Source of the DNA: an uncultured Lachnospiraceae bacterium
GTDB taxonomy: Bacteria; Bacillota; Clostridia; Lachnospirales; Lachnospiraceae
Length of the DNA: 64,000 nt
Direction: 5' to 3'
Assembly (NCBI GenBank): GCA_910578335.1
Contig: CAJTPU010000017.1
Location: forward strand, 1 to 64,000
In this document: piece after piece, positions 52,165-61,070 of the stretch
Numbering within the stretch: position 1 is the stretch's first letter
How the letters are laid out: each line of letters begins with the position of its first letter
Made by a program: the position numbers and the translations under genes
The notes under the pieces: generated by a model
What the model saw: only the letters and a program-made list of their open reading frames with translations
Told to the model about the DNA's origin: nothing
The model's database searches: none

Positions 52165-54987
52165 ATGCATATTACATTTAATGGAACATCCTCTTCAAAT
52201 GTAGACAAGGTTACAACTGCACATCAGACCGCATCTTCTGCTGCAAGGAAAGCGGAGAGCGGGTATGCATTGGACATTTCTGGAACAGTTACGGAAAACA
52301 CTGCGTATGGCTTTCATAAAAGTCAGGGAGTCCACGGAAGGACGGCGGAGGAAGTGATGCAGGCAGCAGGGAGTGAAGACCTTACCCTGTACCGTAATTA
52401 TATGACAGTAATGTCCCATTCTATGTCCGACGAAGATTTTGCAAGGATGCAAAAGGAAGGGCGGAGCCTGACGGACGTAGATATTGAAGATGCTGTAACC
52501 ATTTTGGATACCATAAAGGCGGAGATGATAAAGGGCGGCGCCAATATCGTAGGCTACACTGACGATATCGATATGGAGAAGCTGGCAGATATGACCGGGA
52601 GCATAGCTTTCGCGGAGCAGCTTGTGAAGGCATTTGCCATGGAAGATATTCCGGTTACGCAGGAAAATGTAGAGCAGGCAATGGAGGCATTTTCCAGAGG
52701 CAAAGAACTGACAGAATTGTCAGAAGGCGCCGTAAAGTATATGGTGACCAATGAAATGGAGCCGGATATTGATAACCTGTATCTGGCAGAACATGCCGGT
52801 GCGGTGGATGCAAGCCGGCAGGGGCAGGGTTATTTTGCAGAGGAGCTGCCCGGTTATTATGCGCAAAAGGCTTCTACCGCAGACACGGAAAAATTACAGG
52901 CGCAGGTAGAAAAAATTATAGAAAATGCAGGGTATCCGGTTACGGAGGAAACTCTGGCTGACGGTTACTGGCTGATAGAAAAAGGCGTGCCGTTTACAGA
53001 AGAAAGCTTCCGTCTCATGGAGGAGCTAAAGGAAGTGAAGCTTCCCGCACAGGCAGAAGAGCTGCTTGGTGCTATTGCAGGCGCGCTGGCAGAAGGACGT
53101 CCGGCAGGAGAAGCAAATCTGGCGGAGGGAAGGAGCATTTTTCGCAGAGCGGCAGAATGCTATAAGGAATATGAAAACAAGTATCAGGCAGTACTTTCTG
53201 CCGATACGACAGAAGGTGTCAAAGCAAGAAGGCAGCTCGAAGAAATTCGTCTGCACATGACGCTGGAGGCAAATATCAAGCTGCTGAAAAGCGGATTTTC
53301 CATAGACACGGCTCCCATGGAAGAGCTGATAGATGCGTTGAAATCATTAGAGCAAAAACAGGCTTCGACGGATTTTGCCCTAAGCAGTCCCTCTGATTTA
53401 TGCGAGGAGGCGGTCTTTAAAGCAAGAGAAATCCCCTATCTGCCGGCTGTGACGATGGGACGCCTGCTTTCACTGGGGCAGACCTTCAGTGTTGATACGG
53501 TATATGAAACAGGAAAAGCACTGGAAGAGGTATTCCGTCAGGCTGGGGAAGCTTATGAGACCATGATGACGGCGCCGCGGGCGGACTTGGGAGACAATAT
53601 CCAATCCGCGTTCCGCAATGTGGACGCATTGCTTCAAAACATGGGGCAGGAGCTTACGGATGAGAATCGAAAGGCGGTCAGAAGCTTAAGCTACAATCAG
53701 ATGGAGCTTACAGAAGAAAACCTGCTTGCCGTCAAGGAAGCGGATAAGGTTGTACAGAGGGTCGTGGAGAAGATGACGCCGGCGGCAGTGCTTGGTATGA
53801 TTCGGGATGGCGTCAATCCCCTAAAGAGTTCTATGGAAGAGCTTGATGCGTACTTTTCTGCGCATGATACCTATGAGGAGGAAAGCACAAAGTACAGTAG
53901 TTTTCTGTATCATCTGGAGAGCCAGAACGAGATTACGGCAGAAGAAAAGGAATCCTACATCGGAATCTACAGGCTGCTTAGGCAGATTGAAAAGTCAGAC
54001 GGCGCCGCCGTTGGAAAGCTGATAAGCAGTCAGGCGGAAGTAAACTTTGGCAATTTGCTCTCGGCGGTTCGCACAGGCAGGTTAAAGGGTGTGGACATTT
54101 CCATAGACGCCGGATTTGGCGGATTAAAAGAAGCAATAGAAAAAGGCGCTTCCATTGATGTACAGATAGAGACGGCGTTTCACAGGGAGCTTCTGACACA
54201 GATTAGAAGTGTAGATAAGATAGGCAATGAAGTTTTACAGGATTTGAAGAGACTGGAACAGCCTGTTACAATAGATAATCTGTTGGCGGCGGATACTTTG
54301 CGAAAGGATGGCGCAGCGCCTTTTAAGAAGCTGCGGGAGGCGGCAGAGCGTGATACCGCAGGCAGGTCAGAACAGAGCTTTGATGGGGATATGCCTTTTG
54401 CAGAGGTGGAGGAAACGGCGTTTTCCGACAGGGAGAGCCTGCAAAAGACCTACGGCGAGCTGCTTCACGAAAGCGAACTGCTGGCAAAGGAGCTGACCTT
54501 TGCGGAGCAGGCAGGCAGTCTGGACGTGAGGGCAATGCAGTTGGTCTGCAAGCAGCTTCATATGCAAGGCGTGCGTGCGGCAAAGGAAGAGGAATATGAT
54601 TTACCGCAGATGATAGATGGTGAATTGACAGCCGTTCATTTGAAGCTGGTGCACAATTCCGAGGAAAGCGGAAAAATTTCTATCGGAGTGGACACAACAG
54701 TATTTGGGTATCTGTCAGGAGAATTTTCTGTAAATCACAGCAATATTTCAGGCTATCTGAGCGGAGCGGGCAAGGAAGCGGTAGCTCTGCTGGAAAGAGC
54801 GGCAGGACATTTCCGCACAAGGCTTTCTGCCGCCGGCTTTGAGAACAGCCGGATAGAAGTGGTTTTTGGCAGCGCCGGCAGCAGCCGTCCTGTGGAGAAT
54901 AGTGAAAAAGAGGAAACAAAGGAGTTATACCGGATAGCAGGTATGGCGCTGGGGGCTTTAAAAGAAGCCTTATCGGAAGCAGTATAA
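52165..54987 (+). CDS. large DUF6240-like protein of the flagellar region
   Basis: 940 residues, mostly helical, with no membrane segment. It has several repeated helical units of the form (V/I)T.E.(V/L)xxAxxxxxxG..(L/F), for example PVTQENVEQAMEAFSRGKEL and TIDNLLAADTLRKDGA. The C-terminal 130 residues (AVHLKLVHNSEESGKISIGVD) recall flagellar hook-length control proteins. Its place before flagellin agrees with DUF6240 proteins of Lachnospiraceae, which lie in flagellar clusters. GAGAGGAATAGAAGAAT precedes ATG 52165. Confidence 0.6.
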   Translation: MHITFNGTSSSNVDKVTTAHQTASSAARKAESGYALDISGTVTENTAYGFHKSQGVHGRTAEEVMQAAGSEDLTLYRNYMTVMSHSMSDEDFARMQKEGRSLTDVDIEDAVTILDTIKAEMIKGGANIVGYTDDIDMEKLADMTGSIAFAEQLVKAFAMEDIPVTQENVEQAMEAFSRGKELTELSEGAVKYMVTNEMEPDIDNLYLAEHAGAVDASRQGQGYFAEELPGYYAQKASTADTEKLQAQVEKIIENAGYPVTEETLADGYWLIEKGVPFTEESFRLMEELKEVKLPAQAEELLGAIAGALAEGRPAGEANLAEGRSIFRRAAECYKEYENKYQAVLSADTTEGVKARRQLEEIRLHMTLEANIKLLKSGFSIDTAPMEELIDALKSLEQKQASTDFALSSPSDLCEEAVFKAREIPYLPAVTMGRLLSLGQTFSVDTVYETGKALEEVFRQAGEAYETMMTAPRADLGDNIQSAFRNVDALLQNMGQELTDENRKAVRSLSYNQMELTEENLLAVKEADKVVQRVVEKMTPAAVLGMIRDGVNPLKSSMEELDAYFSAHDTYEEESTKYSSFLYHLESQNEITAEEKESYIGIYRLLRQIEKSDGAAVGKLISSQAEVNFGNLLSAVRTGRLKGVDISIDAGFGGLKEAIEKGASIDVQIETAFHRELLTQIRSVDKIGNEVLQDLKRLEQPVTIDNLLAADTLRKDGAAPFKKLREAAERDTAGRSEQSFDGDMPFAEVEETAFSDRESLQKTYGELLHESELLAKELTFAEQAGSLDVRAMQLVCKQLHMQGVRAAKEEEYDLPQMIDGELTAVHLKLVHNSEESGKISIGVDTTVFGYLSGEFSVNHSNISGYLSGAGKEAVALLERAAGHFRTRLSAAGFENSRIEVVFGSAGSSRPVENSEKEETKELYRIAGMALGALKEALSEAV

Positions 54988-55048
54988 TCAAAAAGAAGCG
55001 TGCCGGAAAGATGGGGCTTTTGCGAAACGCTTTAGAATGGAGGAAACT

Positions 55049-56170
55049 ATGAGAATCAACTATAACGTATCGGCAATGATATCAAACAACGCGCTTTCCA
55101 CCAGCGATGACTTGCTGGCAAAGTCTTTGGAGAGGCTTTCTTCAGGACTGAAAATAAATCATGCAAAGGATAATCCGGCGGGGCTTGCCATGGCAAAACG
55201 AATGAATGCGCAGCTTGAAGGATTGTCCAAGGCGACGGAAAATGCCAGCGACGGTATTTCGGTAATTGAGACGGCGGACGGTGCACTTTCCGAAATTCAT
55301 GCCATGCTGCAGCGAATGAACGAGCTGGCTGTCAAATCAAGCACCGGCTCCATCACGGATGGCGACAGGCAGAACATTCAGGATGAAGTGACGGAACTTT
55401 GTGACGAGATAGAGAGAATTGCAAATAATACGGAATTTAACAGCCAGAAAATCCTGAATGGCGAATTTGATGTAAAAGCGTATGCGGACAATGAAGATAT
55501 TGTGGTAAGCTATTGCTCCAGCGAAGTTTCCGTAGACGAATATGTGATAACGGGTGCCTCTGTGACATATGATGCTTTTGGGAATATTGAGAGTTTTACC
55601 GGTACTTTTAACGGCGTAACTTTGGATGATGTAAACGGCATCTACAAAACCGAAATCAAGGATAATCTGGTGACGATAAAGGGAGACATGGGCTTTGAGA
55701 TGCAGTTGGACCTGAACGGTGTGGCAAAAGCAGGCACCACCAATATTGGCAATGTGAATGTAGATGTGACCGGAATCGGTCCTATGCGTCTGCAGATTGG
55801 AGCCAATGAAGGGCAGGTTTTAGAGGTGCGTATTCCAGAGGTAAGTCTGCGGAATATGGGAATTAAGGATTTGAATCTTGGCACGCAGGCGAGCAGCAGG
55901 GATGCCATTGACAGGTTAGACGGCGCGATAGCTTATATTTCATCGGTTCGCAGCAAGCTTGGCGCATATCAGAACCGTTTGGAGTCATCGGTCAATAATT
56001 TGGATATTACCAGTGAAAATATGACGGCTGCCTATTCCAGAATTATGGATGTGGATATGGCGGAGGAAATGACGCAATATACGACATATCAGATACTTGC
56101 GCAGGCGGGAACCTCCATGCTGGCGCAGGCAAATGAAAGACCGTCTCAGGTATTACAGTTATTGCAGTAA
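55049..56170 (+). CDS. flagellin
   Basis: 374 residues. The conserved N-terminal D0/D1 part (MRINYNVSAMISNNALS, RLSSGLKINHAKDNPAGLAM) and C-terminal part (SRIMDVDMAEEMTQYTTYQI, ending LQLLQ) frame a short variable domain (about 165-270). This is the usual bacterial flagellin plan, shortened. GGAGG at 55039-55043 fixes ATG 55049; ATG 55037 is in the ribosome site itself. The FliS-like gene follows by 26 bases. No sigma-28 promoter was found directly upstream. Confidence 0.93.
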   Translation: MRINYNVSAMISNNALSTSDDLLAKSLERLSSGLKINHAKDNPAGLAMAKRMNAQLEGLSKATENASDGISVIETADGALSEIHAMLQRMNELAVKSSTGSITDGDRQNIQDEVTELCDEIERIANNTEFNSQKILNGEFDVKAYADNEDIVVSYCSSEVSVDEYVITGASVTYDAFGNIESFTGTFNGVTLDDVNGIYKTEIKDNLVTIKGDMGFEMQLDLNGVAKAGTTNIGNVNVDVTGIGPMRLQIGANEGQVLEVRIPEVSLRNMGIKDLNLGTQASSRDAIDRLDGAIAYISSVRSKLGAYQNRLESSVNNLDITSENMTAAYSRIMDVDMAEEMTQYTTYQILAQAGTSMLAQANERPSQVLQLLQ

Positions 56171-56196
56171 AAAAGCAGAAGGCAGGGTGAGGCAGT

Positions 56197-56673
56197 ATGA
56201 CAAAGGAATATAAACAGCAGTTTACACTGCGTATCACGCAGGCAAATAAGACGGAGCTGATAGTCATTCTGTATGAAATTGTTTTGGCATATATAGAGGA
56301 CGCAGAGACTGCTTTGGCTCAAGGCGATATCACAGAATTCAGAGAAGCGCTCCGCAAGGTGCGGAGCTGCTTCGGCGAGCTGATTGCTTCTTTAAATCTT
56401 GAATATGAACTGGCGGCAAGGCTGCTTTCGTTATATTTGTATTGCAACCGCGAATTGACAAAGGCGGACATCAGAAAAACGAAGGAGCCTCTTGCACACA
56501 TAAACAGTGTTATCAGTAAGCTCCTTGCAGCATACAGGGAGCTTGCCGGACAAGACAAATCAGGTCCTGTTATGCAGAACACCCAGACGGTATATGCGGG
56601 CTTGACTTACGGAAAAAACAGCTTATCCGAAAACCTGTCCGATGAGGGCGCGAATCGGGGATTCCGGGCGTAA
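56197..56673 (+). CDS. FliS-like flagellar chaperone
   Basis: 158 residues, helical, of FliS type (VILYEIVLAYIEDAETAL; FREALRKVRSCFGELIASL), placed directly after flagellin as chaperone genes often are. FliS binds the flagellin C-terminus before export. The last 51 bases overlap the end of the convergent DUF2508 gene. The tail after about residue 125 is not part of the usual FliS fold. Confidence 0.78.
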   Translation: MTKEYKQQFTLRITQANKTELIVILYEIVLAYIEDAETALAQGDITEFREALRKVRSCFGELIASLNLEYELAARLLSLYLYCNRELTKADIRKTKEPLAHINSVISKLLAAYRELAGQDKSGPVMQNTQTVYAGLTYGKNSLSENLSDEGANRGFRA

Positions 56674-56916
56674 TTCCGGAACGGTTTGCTTTTCGGCGGC
56701 TGCGAGCTCCGTGAGATATTTGTATCTTTTCAGCAGAGAATTTACCTCATATATATAACAGTCAATTAAGTCAAAATTGGTTGCGTTGTCAAAACCCGCA
56801 TATGCGACTTCGAGCGCATAACGGGTTTTTTCTATGTCCTCCTGCAGCGAAGGGCAGGTGAAATCCTCTTCTACCGGTATGGTTTCAGAACGTTCCTGTC
56901 GAAATAATACTTTCAT
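56623..56916 (-). CDS. DUF2508-family protein (YaaL-like)
   Basis: 97 residues. The family pattern LQEDIEKTRYALEVAYAGFDNATNFDLIDCYIYE is mostly visible (about 28-62). AAAGGAG sets ATG 56916. In Bacillus yaaL lies beside bofA; here the two are neighbours but divergent. Its 3' end overlaps the FliS-like gene by 51 bases tail-to-tail. Confidence 0.82.
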   Translation of the reverse strand: MKVLFRQERSETIPVEEDFTCPSLQEDIEKTRYALEVAYAGFDNATNFDLIDCYIYEVNSLLKRYKYLTELAAAEKQTVPELRPESPIRALIGQVFG

Positions 56917-57026
56917 AAGCACTCCTTTATCGGTATAGACTTCCTTACTATTAAATTATAGCCGCAAGTTGGAGAAATATTCCCGAAAATACATTTTTTG
57001 GTTAAAATGACAATAAAATCCTTTGC

Positions 57027-57055
57027 GAATACCCGCTTATGGAGCAGCATAAAGT
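57027..57055 (+). promoter_or_regulatory. possible sigma-E type promoter of bofA
   Basis: GAATACC (57027-57033), 14 bases, CATAAAGT (57048-57055), near the mother-cell sigma-E pattern (GMATATT, CATACAHT). bofA is under sigma-E in Bacillus. A TATAGT at 57054 could instead serve sigma-A. Confidence 0.4.
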
Positions 57056-57084
57056 ATAGTAACAGAGAAAAAAGGGGAATCAGT

Positions 57085-57357
57085 ATGGAAGGGCAGACTG
57101 GCATTTTGTTTATTGTGGGAGCTTGTGCCTGCGTTTTGCTGCTGGGTGCAATGAAAAAGCGTGCAGAGTGGCTTTTAAATTTTATTTTGCGCGCTGTGAC
57201 AGGAACGCTTGCAATATTTTTTATTAACGTGGCAATGGAAAAAGCGGGGATGGTAAGCCTTATCGGCTTGAATCCGGTAACGGTTTTGACATCCGGATTG
57301 CTGGGATTTCCTGGGCTGGCAATGCTTTATGGAATTCATTTCTATAAAACTATGTAA
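57085..57357 (+). CDS. bofA: BofA-family pro-sigma-K processing inhibitor
   Basis: 90 residues, with hydrophobic segments at about 5-25 and 35-60, ending with the family's conserved block GLNPVTVLTSGLLGFPGLAM. In sporulation BofA holds the SpoIVFB protease inactive in the mother cell until late stages. AAAGGGGAA precedes ATG 57085. It marks the organism as a spore-former or a descendant of one. Confidence 0.88.
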   Translation: MEGQTGILFIVGACACVLLLGAMKKRAEWLLNFILRAVTGTLAIFFINVAMEKAGMVSLIGLNPVTVLTSGLLGFPGLAMLYGIHFYKTM

Positions 57358-57393
57358 AAATTTACCAAAATTGTATTATTTTAAAAATATGAC

Positions 57394-57422
57394 TGGACAA
57401 ACGAAAGTGTTGCGTATATAAT
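57394..57422 (+). promoter_or_regulatory. promoter of the Tad pilus operon
   Basis: TGGACA (57394-57399), 17 bases, TATAAT (57417-57422), 42 bases before the prepilin peptidase gene. Confidence 0.65.
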
Positions 57423-57463
57423 CCAATTTACATCCTGCAACGGTCTGTTGCGGATATCTGTTT

Positions 57464-58057
57464 ATGATTCACGAGATGCATCATCTCGAATACCTGTTTT
57501 TTCAATGTGATAAAAGAATTCTGCAGTGGTGGCTGCCGGAGAAAGAAGGAGGGAGTTTTATTTACGTATTCTTTTTGTTATTGGTATTGTCCTGCATTTT
57601 TGACTATCGCAGGGACAAAGTACCAAATATCCTGATTTTGACAGGACTGGTTCTTGCGTATTGTTGTCAGGCACAGCAAAGCGGTATCGGATATATGAGT
57701 GCAAGAATTGTCTTTGTTCTGATTCTTTTATATCCGCTTTATATGCTTGGGATGCTGGGAGCAGGGGATATAAAATTGTACTGTATGTCTGCCGCGTACC
57801 TTGCGGGAAGGGATTATATCATTTTTTTCTTATGTAGTCTGCTGTTTTCTGCCATTGCTGCATTTCTGAAAATGCTTTTCTTAGGAAATCTGTGGGAAAG
57901 AATCCATTATTTTTACTTATATGTTGTCGATGTGGCGAAAAAAAGAAAGCTCCTCTTGTATCAAAAAGGAATTGTCTTTGAAAGAAAAAAAGGCGCTCTG
58001 CATATGACGGGTCCTATGCTAATGGGATTTGTACTGTACCTTTGCATTGTATATTAA
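57464..58057 (+). CDS. prepilin peptidase (A24, TadV-type)
   Basis: 197 residues. The two active aspartates are in FDYRRDKVPN (about 46) and GAGDIKLY (about 105), between six or so membrane segments. It should cut the Flp-type pilin encoded at 62455. ATG 57464 has a weak site; ATG 57476 is an alternative. It heads the Tad operon. Confidence 0.87.
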   Translation: MIHEMHHLEYLFFQCDKRILQWWLPEKEGGSFIYVFFLLLVLSCIFDYRRDKVPNILILTGLVLAYCCQAQQSGIGYMSARIVFVLILLYPLYMLGMLGAGDIKLYCMSAAYLAGRDYIIFFLCSLLFSAIAAFLKMLFLGNLWERIHYFYLYVVDVAKKRKLLLYQKGIVFERKKGALHMTGPMLMGFVLYLCIVY

Positions 58058-58069
58058 AAGGAGGGTTGG

Positions 58070-59074
58070 ATGAAGAAAAAAATACTGGCACTGTATGACA
58101 GTGAAAAAGACTATTTGGACAGTCTGGCAGAATATTTGAAGGGCAGAGAAGAGTTTCCTTTTGCGCTTCACGCTTATTCGGAAGCAGATAAGCTGCTGGA
58201 ATTTGGGAAAAAGGAGCAGATTGATATCCTGCTGGTAGCGGAGTCGGATTTTACATATGAAATATCAAAGCTGGATATTGGAAAGACTTTGCTTTTAAAT
58301 GAAAGCGGAACTGTCAGGGGAGAAAATATTAAAAATATTGATAAATATCAGAAAGCAGAAAATATCTGGTATGAGCTAATGTGTGATTATGCAGATTTTA
58401 CCGAAGCGGAGGGAAGGCGGCTGGTTACAGGGACGAGAGCAAAGCTTATCGGACTGTATTCACCGGTCAGAAGATGCCTGCAGACCTCGTTTGCCCTGAC
58501 CTTGGGACAGACTTTGGCGGAAAAGAAAAAGACTTTATATATCAGCTTTGAGCATTATGCCGGATGGAATCAGTTATTGGACAAAAATGTAAGAGGAGAT
58601 TTGACAGCGCTTTTGTATTTTGGGAAAGAATCGGAAGAAACATTTTTTTACAGACTGCAGTCCATGACCATGAAAATCGGAGCGCTCTATTATATTCCGC
58701 CTGCTTATGCGGGACAGAATCTGATATATGTAAGTGCAAAGGAATGGAAAGCGCTGATTCAAAGAATTGCGGAGATGGGAGGCTACGACTACATTATTTT
58801 GGACTTGAGCGAAAGCATTCAGGGAACCTATGAAATCTTATGCCTTTGCGACAGGATTTATACCATTATACAGGAGGATGAACGTGCGAGAGCAAAGCTG
58901 GCGCAATATGAGGAGCTTTTGCGTGTCTGTGAATGTGAAGCGGTTCTGGAAAAAACAAGAAAGGAAATACTTCCACCGTTTGCGCAGCTACCGGAAAGAA
59001 TAGAGCAATATACGGTCGGGGAGCTGGCGCGATACATACGAAAATTAATACGGGAAGATTTAGGCGCCGCATAG
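58070..59074 (+). CDS. TadZ/CpaE-like protein with degenerate P-loop
   Basis: 334 residues. The N-terminal 110 residues resemble an atypical receiver domain. A ParA/MinD-type domain follows from about 125. The P-loop position reads GLYSPVRRCLQTSFALTLGQ, lacking the KGGxGKT lysines; later YDYIILDLSE matches the Walker B region. TadZ proteins place the pilus machine at the pole. AGGAGGG precedes ATG 58070. Confidence 0.83.
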   Translation: MKKKILALYDSEKDYLDSLAEYLKGREEFPFALHAYSEADKLLEFGKKEQIDILLVAESDFTYEISKLDIGKTLLLNESGTVRGENIKNIDKYQKAENIWYELMCDYADFTEAEGRRLVTGTRAKLIGLYSPVRRCLQTSFALTLGQTLAEKKKTLYISFEHYAGWNQLLDKNVRGDLTALLYFGKESEETFFYRLQSMTMKIGALYYIPPAYAGQNLIYVSAKEWKALIQRIAEMGGYDYIILDLSESIQGTYEILCLCDRIYTIIQEDERARAKLAQYEELLRVCECEAVLEKTRKEILPPFAQLPERIEQYTVGELARYIRKLIREDLGAA

Positions 59075-59086
59075 AAAGGGAATATT

Positions 59087-60346
59087 ATGAAACAAATGCT
59101 GGAACGGCAGCTTCTGGATAAAATGGACTATTCCAGAGAATTTACGGATGATGAGGTGCGGGAGCAGATAGATAATCTGCTTTTGCAGGAGGAGCGGTTG
59201 AGGCTTTGGACGGTGCAGGAGAGGCAGCAGCTCAAAAATGAAATTTTCTGTTCGCTGCGCAGGCTGGATATTTTGCAGTCGCTTTTAGAGGATGACAGTA
59301 TTACGGAAATTATGATAAACGGACCGAATGCTCTGTTTATAGAACAAGACGGATGGGTACGGAAACTGGACAGGCATTTTGAGTCAGGAGAAAAACTGCT
59401 TCATGTCATACAGAGAATTGTGGCTGGCTGTAACCGTACTGTCAATGAGGCTTCCCCGATTGTCGATGCCAGACTGCCGGATGGCAGCAGGGTCAATGTG
59501 GTATTAAGTCCGATTGCCATAAATGGACCGATTGTAACAATACGGCGGTTTCCGGACAGAGCGGTTACCATGGACAAGTTGATAAAATGGGGCAGCATTA
59601 GCGAAGAAGCGGCAACAGAGCTTAGAGACTGGGTGCGGGCGGGCTTTAATATTTTCATCAGCGGGGGAACAGGCTGCGGAAAAACAACCTTTCTCAATGT
59701 ACTTTCGGGATTTATCCCCTTAGAGGAGCGCGTTATCACCATTGAAGACAGCGCTGAACTACAACTCCAGAGAATTCCCAATCTGGTGCGTATGGAGACC
59801 CGCAATGAAAATGTGGAGGGCTGTAACGCCGTGAGTATTCGGGATTTAATCAAAACAGCTTTACGTCAAAGACCGGACCGCATTATCGTGGGAGAAGTGC
59901 GGGGCAGTGAGGCTTTGGATATGATGACGGCATTTAACACGGGACATGACGGCTCTATGTCTACGGGACATGCCAACAGCGCGGCGGATATGTTAAGCAG
60001 GCTGGAGACTATGATACTGATGGGAATGGAACTGCCGCTTTCTGCTATCAGGCAGCAGATAGCTTCCGGTATCGATATTATGGTGCATTTGGGAAGGCTT
60101 CGGGATAAAAGCAGGCATGTGCTGGAAATCGCAGAGGTTGACGGCTGTGCAGGAGGTGAAATCAAGCTGCATGAGCTGTATCGGTTTGAGGAAACCGGTA
60201 CCGACGACAGGGGGAGCGTGTTGGGAAAATTGGAAAAGAAAGGAGAGCTGAAGCATGGACATAAGCTGGAGGCGGCAGGTATCAGAATACCGCCAAAGAA
60301 AGAGACAGTTTTTTCAGGCAAAAAAGAAAGGAACGCCAATGTATGA
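59087..60346 (+). CDS. tadA: Tad pilus assembly ATPase (TadA/CpaF)
   Basis: 419 residues. Walker A is ISGGTGCGKTTFLNV, the Asp box is VITIEDSAELQL, Walker B is GEVRGSEALDMM, and the His box is STGHANS. This is the single motor of Tad systems and powers pilin assembly. AAGGGAA precedes ATG 59087. It overlaps the next gene by eight bases. Confidence 0.95.
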   Translation: MKQMLERQLLDKMDYSREFTDDEVREQIDNLLLQEERLRLWTVQERQQLKNEIFCSLRRLDILQSLLEDDSITEIMINGPNALFIEQDGWVRKLDRHFESGEKLLHVIQRIVAGCNRTVNEASPIVDARLPDGSRVNVVLSPIAINGPIVTIRRFPDRAVTMDKLIKWGSISEEAATELRDWVRAGFNIFISGGTGCGKTTFLNVLSGFIPLEERVITIEDSAELQLQRIPNLVRMETRNENVEGCNAVSIRDLIKTALRQRPDRIIVGEVRGSEALDMMTAFNTGHDGSMSTGHANSAADMLSRLETMILMGMELPLSAIRQQIASGIDIMVHLGRLRDKSRHVLEIAEVDGCAGGEIKLHELYRFEETGTDDRGSVLGKLEKKGELKHGHKLEAAGIRIPPKKETVFSGKKERNANV

Positions 60347-61070
60347 ATGCTATTATTTTTCAGGGAAAGAAATGTATTTGTATGTCGGAGTCAGTCTGGG
60401 CATTACGGTATTTTTAGGTTTTTTCTTTTATCGAAGTATGTGGGGAGCTGCCGCTTTGTGCCCCGTGGGCGTATATGCTTACTTGTCCTTTCAAAGAGAT
60501 AAGGGGGAGAGGCGAAAAAGAAAGCTGGAAACGGAGTTTAAGGATTGTATGATGTCAACCGCCGCCAATTTGAGGGCGGGATATTCGGTGGACAATGCCT
60601 TTACAGAATGCATACAGGACATCCTGCCGTTGTATGGGAAGACAAGTCTTATGCTTGGTGAGCTGTACAGGATAAAAAAGGGATTATGCAATAACCAGCC
60701 GTTAGAGGAGCTGCTGCAGGAATTGGGGCAAAGAAGCGGCTGTGCAAGTATCAGAGAGTTTGGTGAAGTTTTTTATATTGCCAGACAGAGCGGAGGAAAT
60801 CTGCCCGGTGTGATGCAGGCAACGGCAAATTTGATTGGCGAAACAATAGCCGGACAACAGGAAGTGCAGGTAATAATCAGCGGAAGAATACTGGAACAGC
60901 GGATAATGAATGTAATGCCCTTTCTTTTGGTTTGCTACATAGAGCTGGGAAACAAAGGTTTTTTTGACGTTCTGTATCGCAACCTTTCGGGAACTGTCAT
61001 CATGACCGGGTGCCTTGCAGTCTACCTGACGGCTTTTATCTGGTCGAGGCAGATTTGCAAAAGAATATGA
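60339..61070 (+). CDS. tadB: Tad pilus membrane platform protein TadB
   Basis: 243 residues. Two N-terminal membrane segments (about 10-55) are followed by a T2SSF domain (about 75-200; CMMSTAANLRAGYSVDNAFT) and C-terminal membrane segments. AAGGAAC fixes ATG 60339; a longer frame from 60255 would overlap tadA by 92 bases and is unlikely. It couples to TadC. Confidence 0.87.
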   Translation: MYECYYFSGKEMYLYVGVSLGITVFLGFFFYRSMWGAAALCPVGVYAYLSFQRDKGERRKRKLETEFKDCMMSTAANLRAGYSVDNAFTECIQDILPLYGKTSLMLGELYRIKKGLCNNQPLEELLQELGQRSGCASIREFGEVFYIARQSGGNLPGVMQATANLIGETIAGQQEVQVIISGRILEQRIMNVMPFLLVCYIELGNKGFFDVLYRNLSGTVIMTGCLAVYLTAFIWSRQICKRI

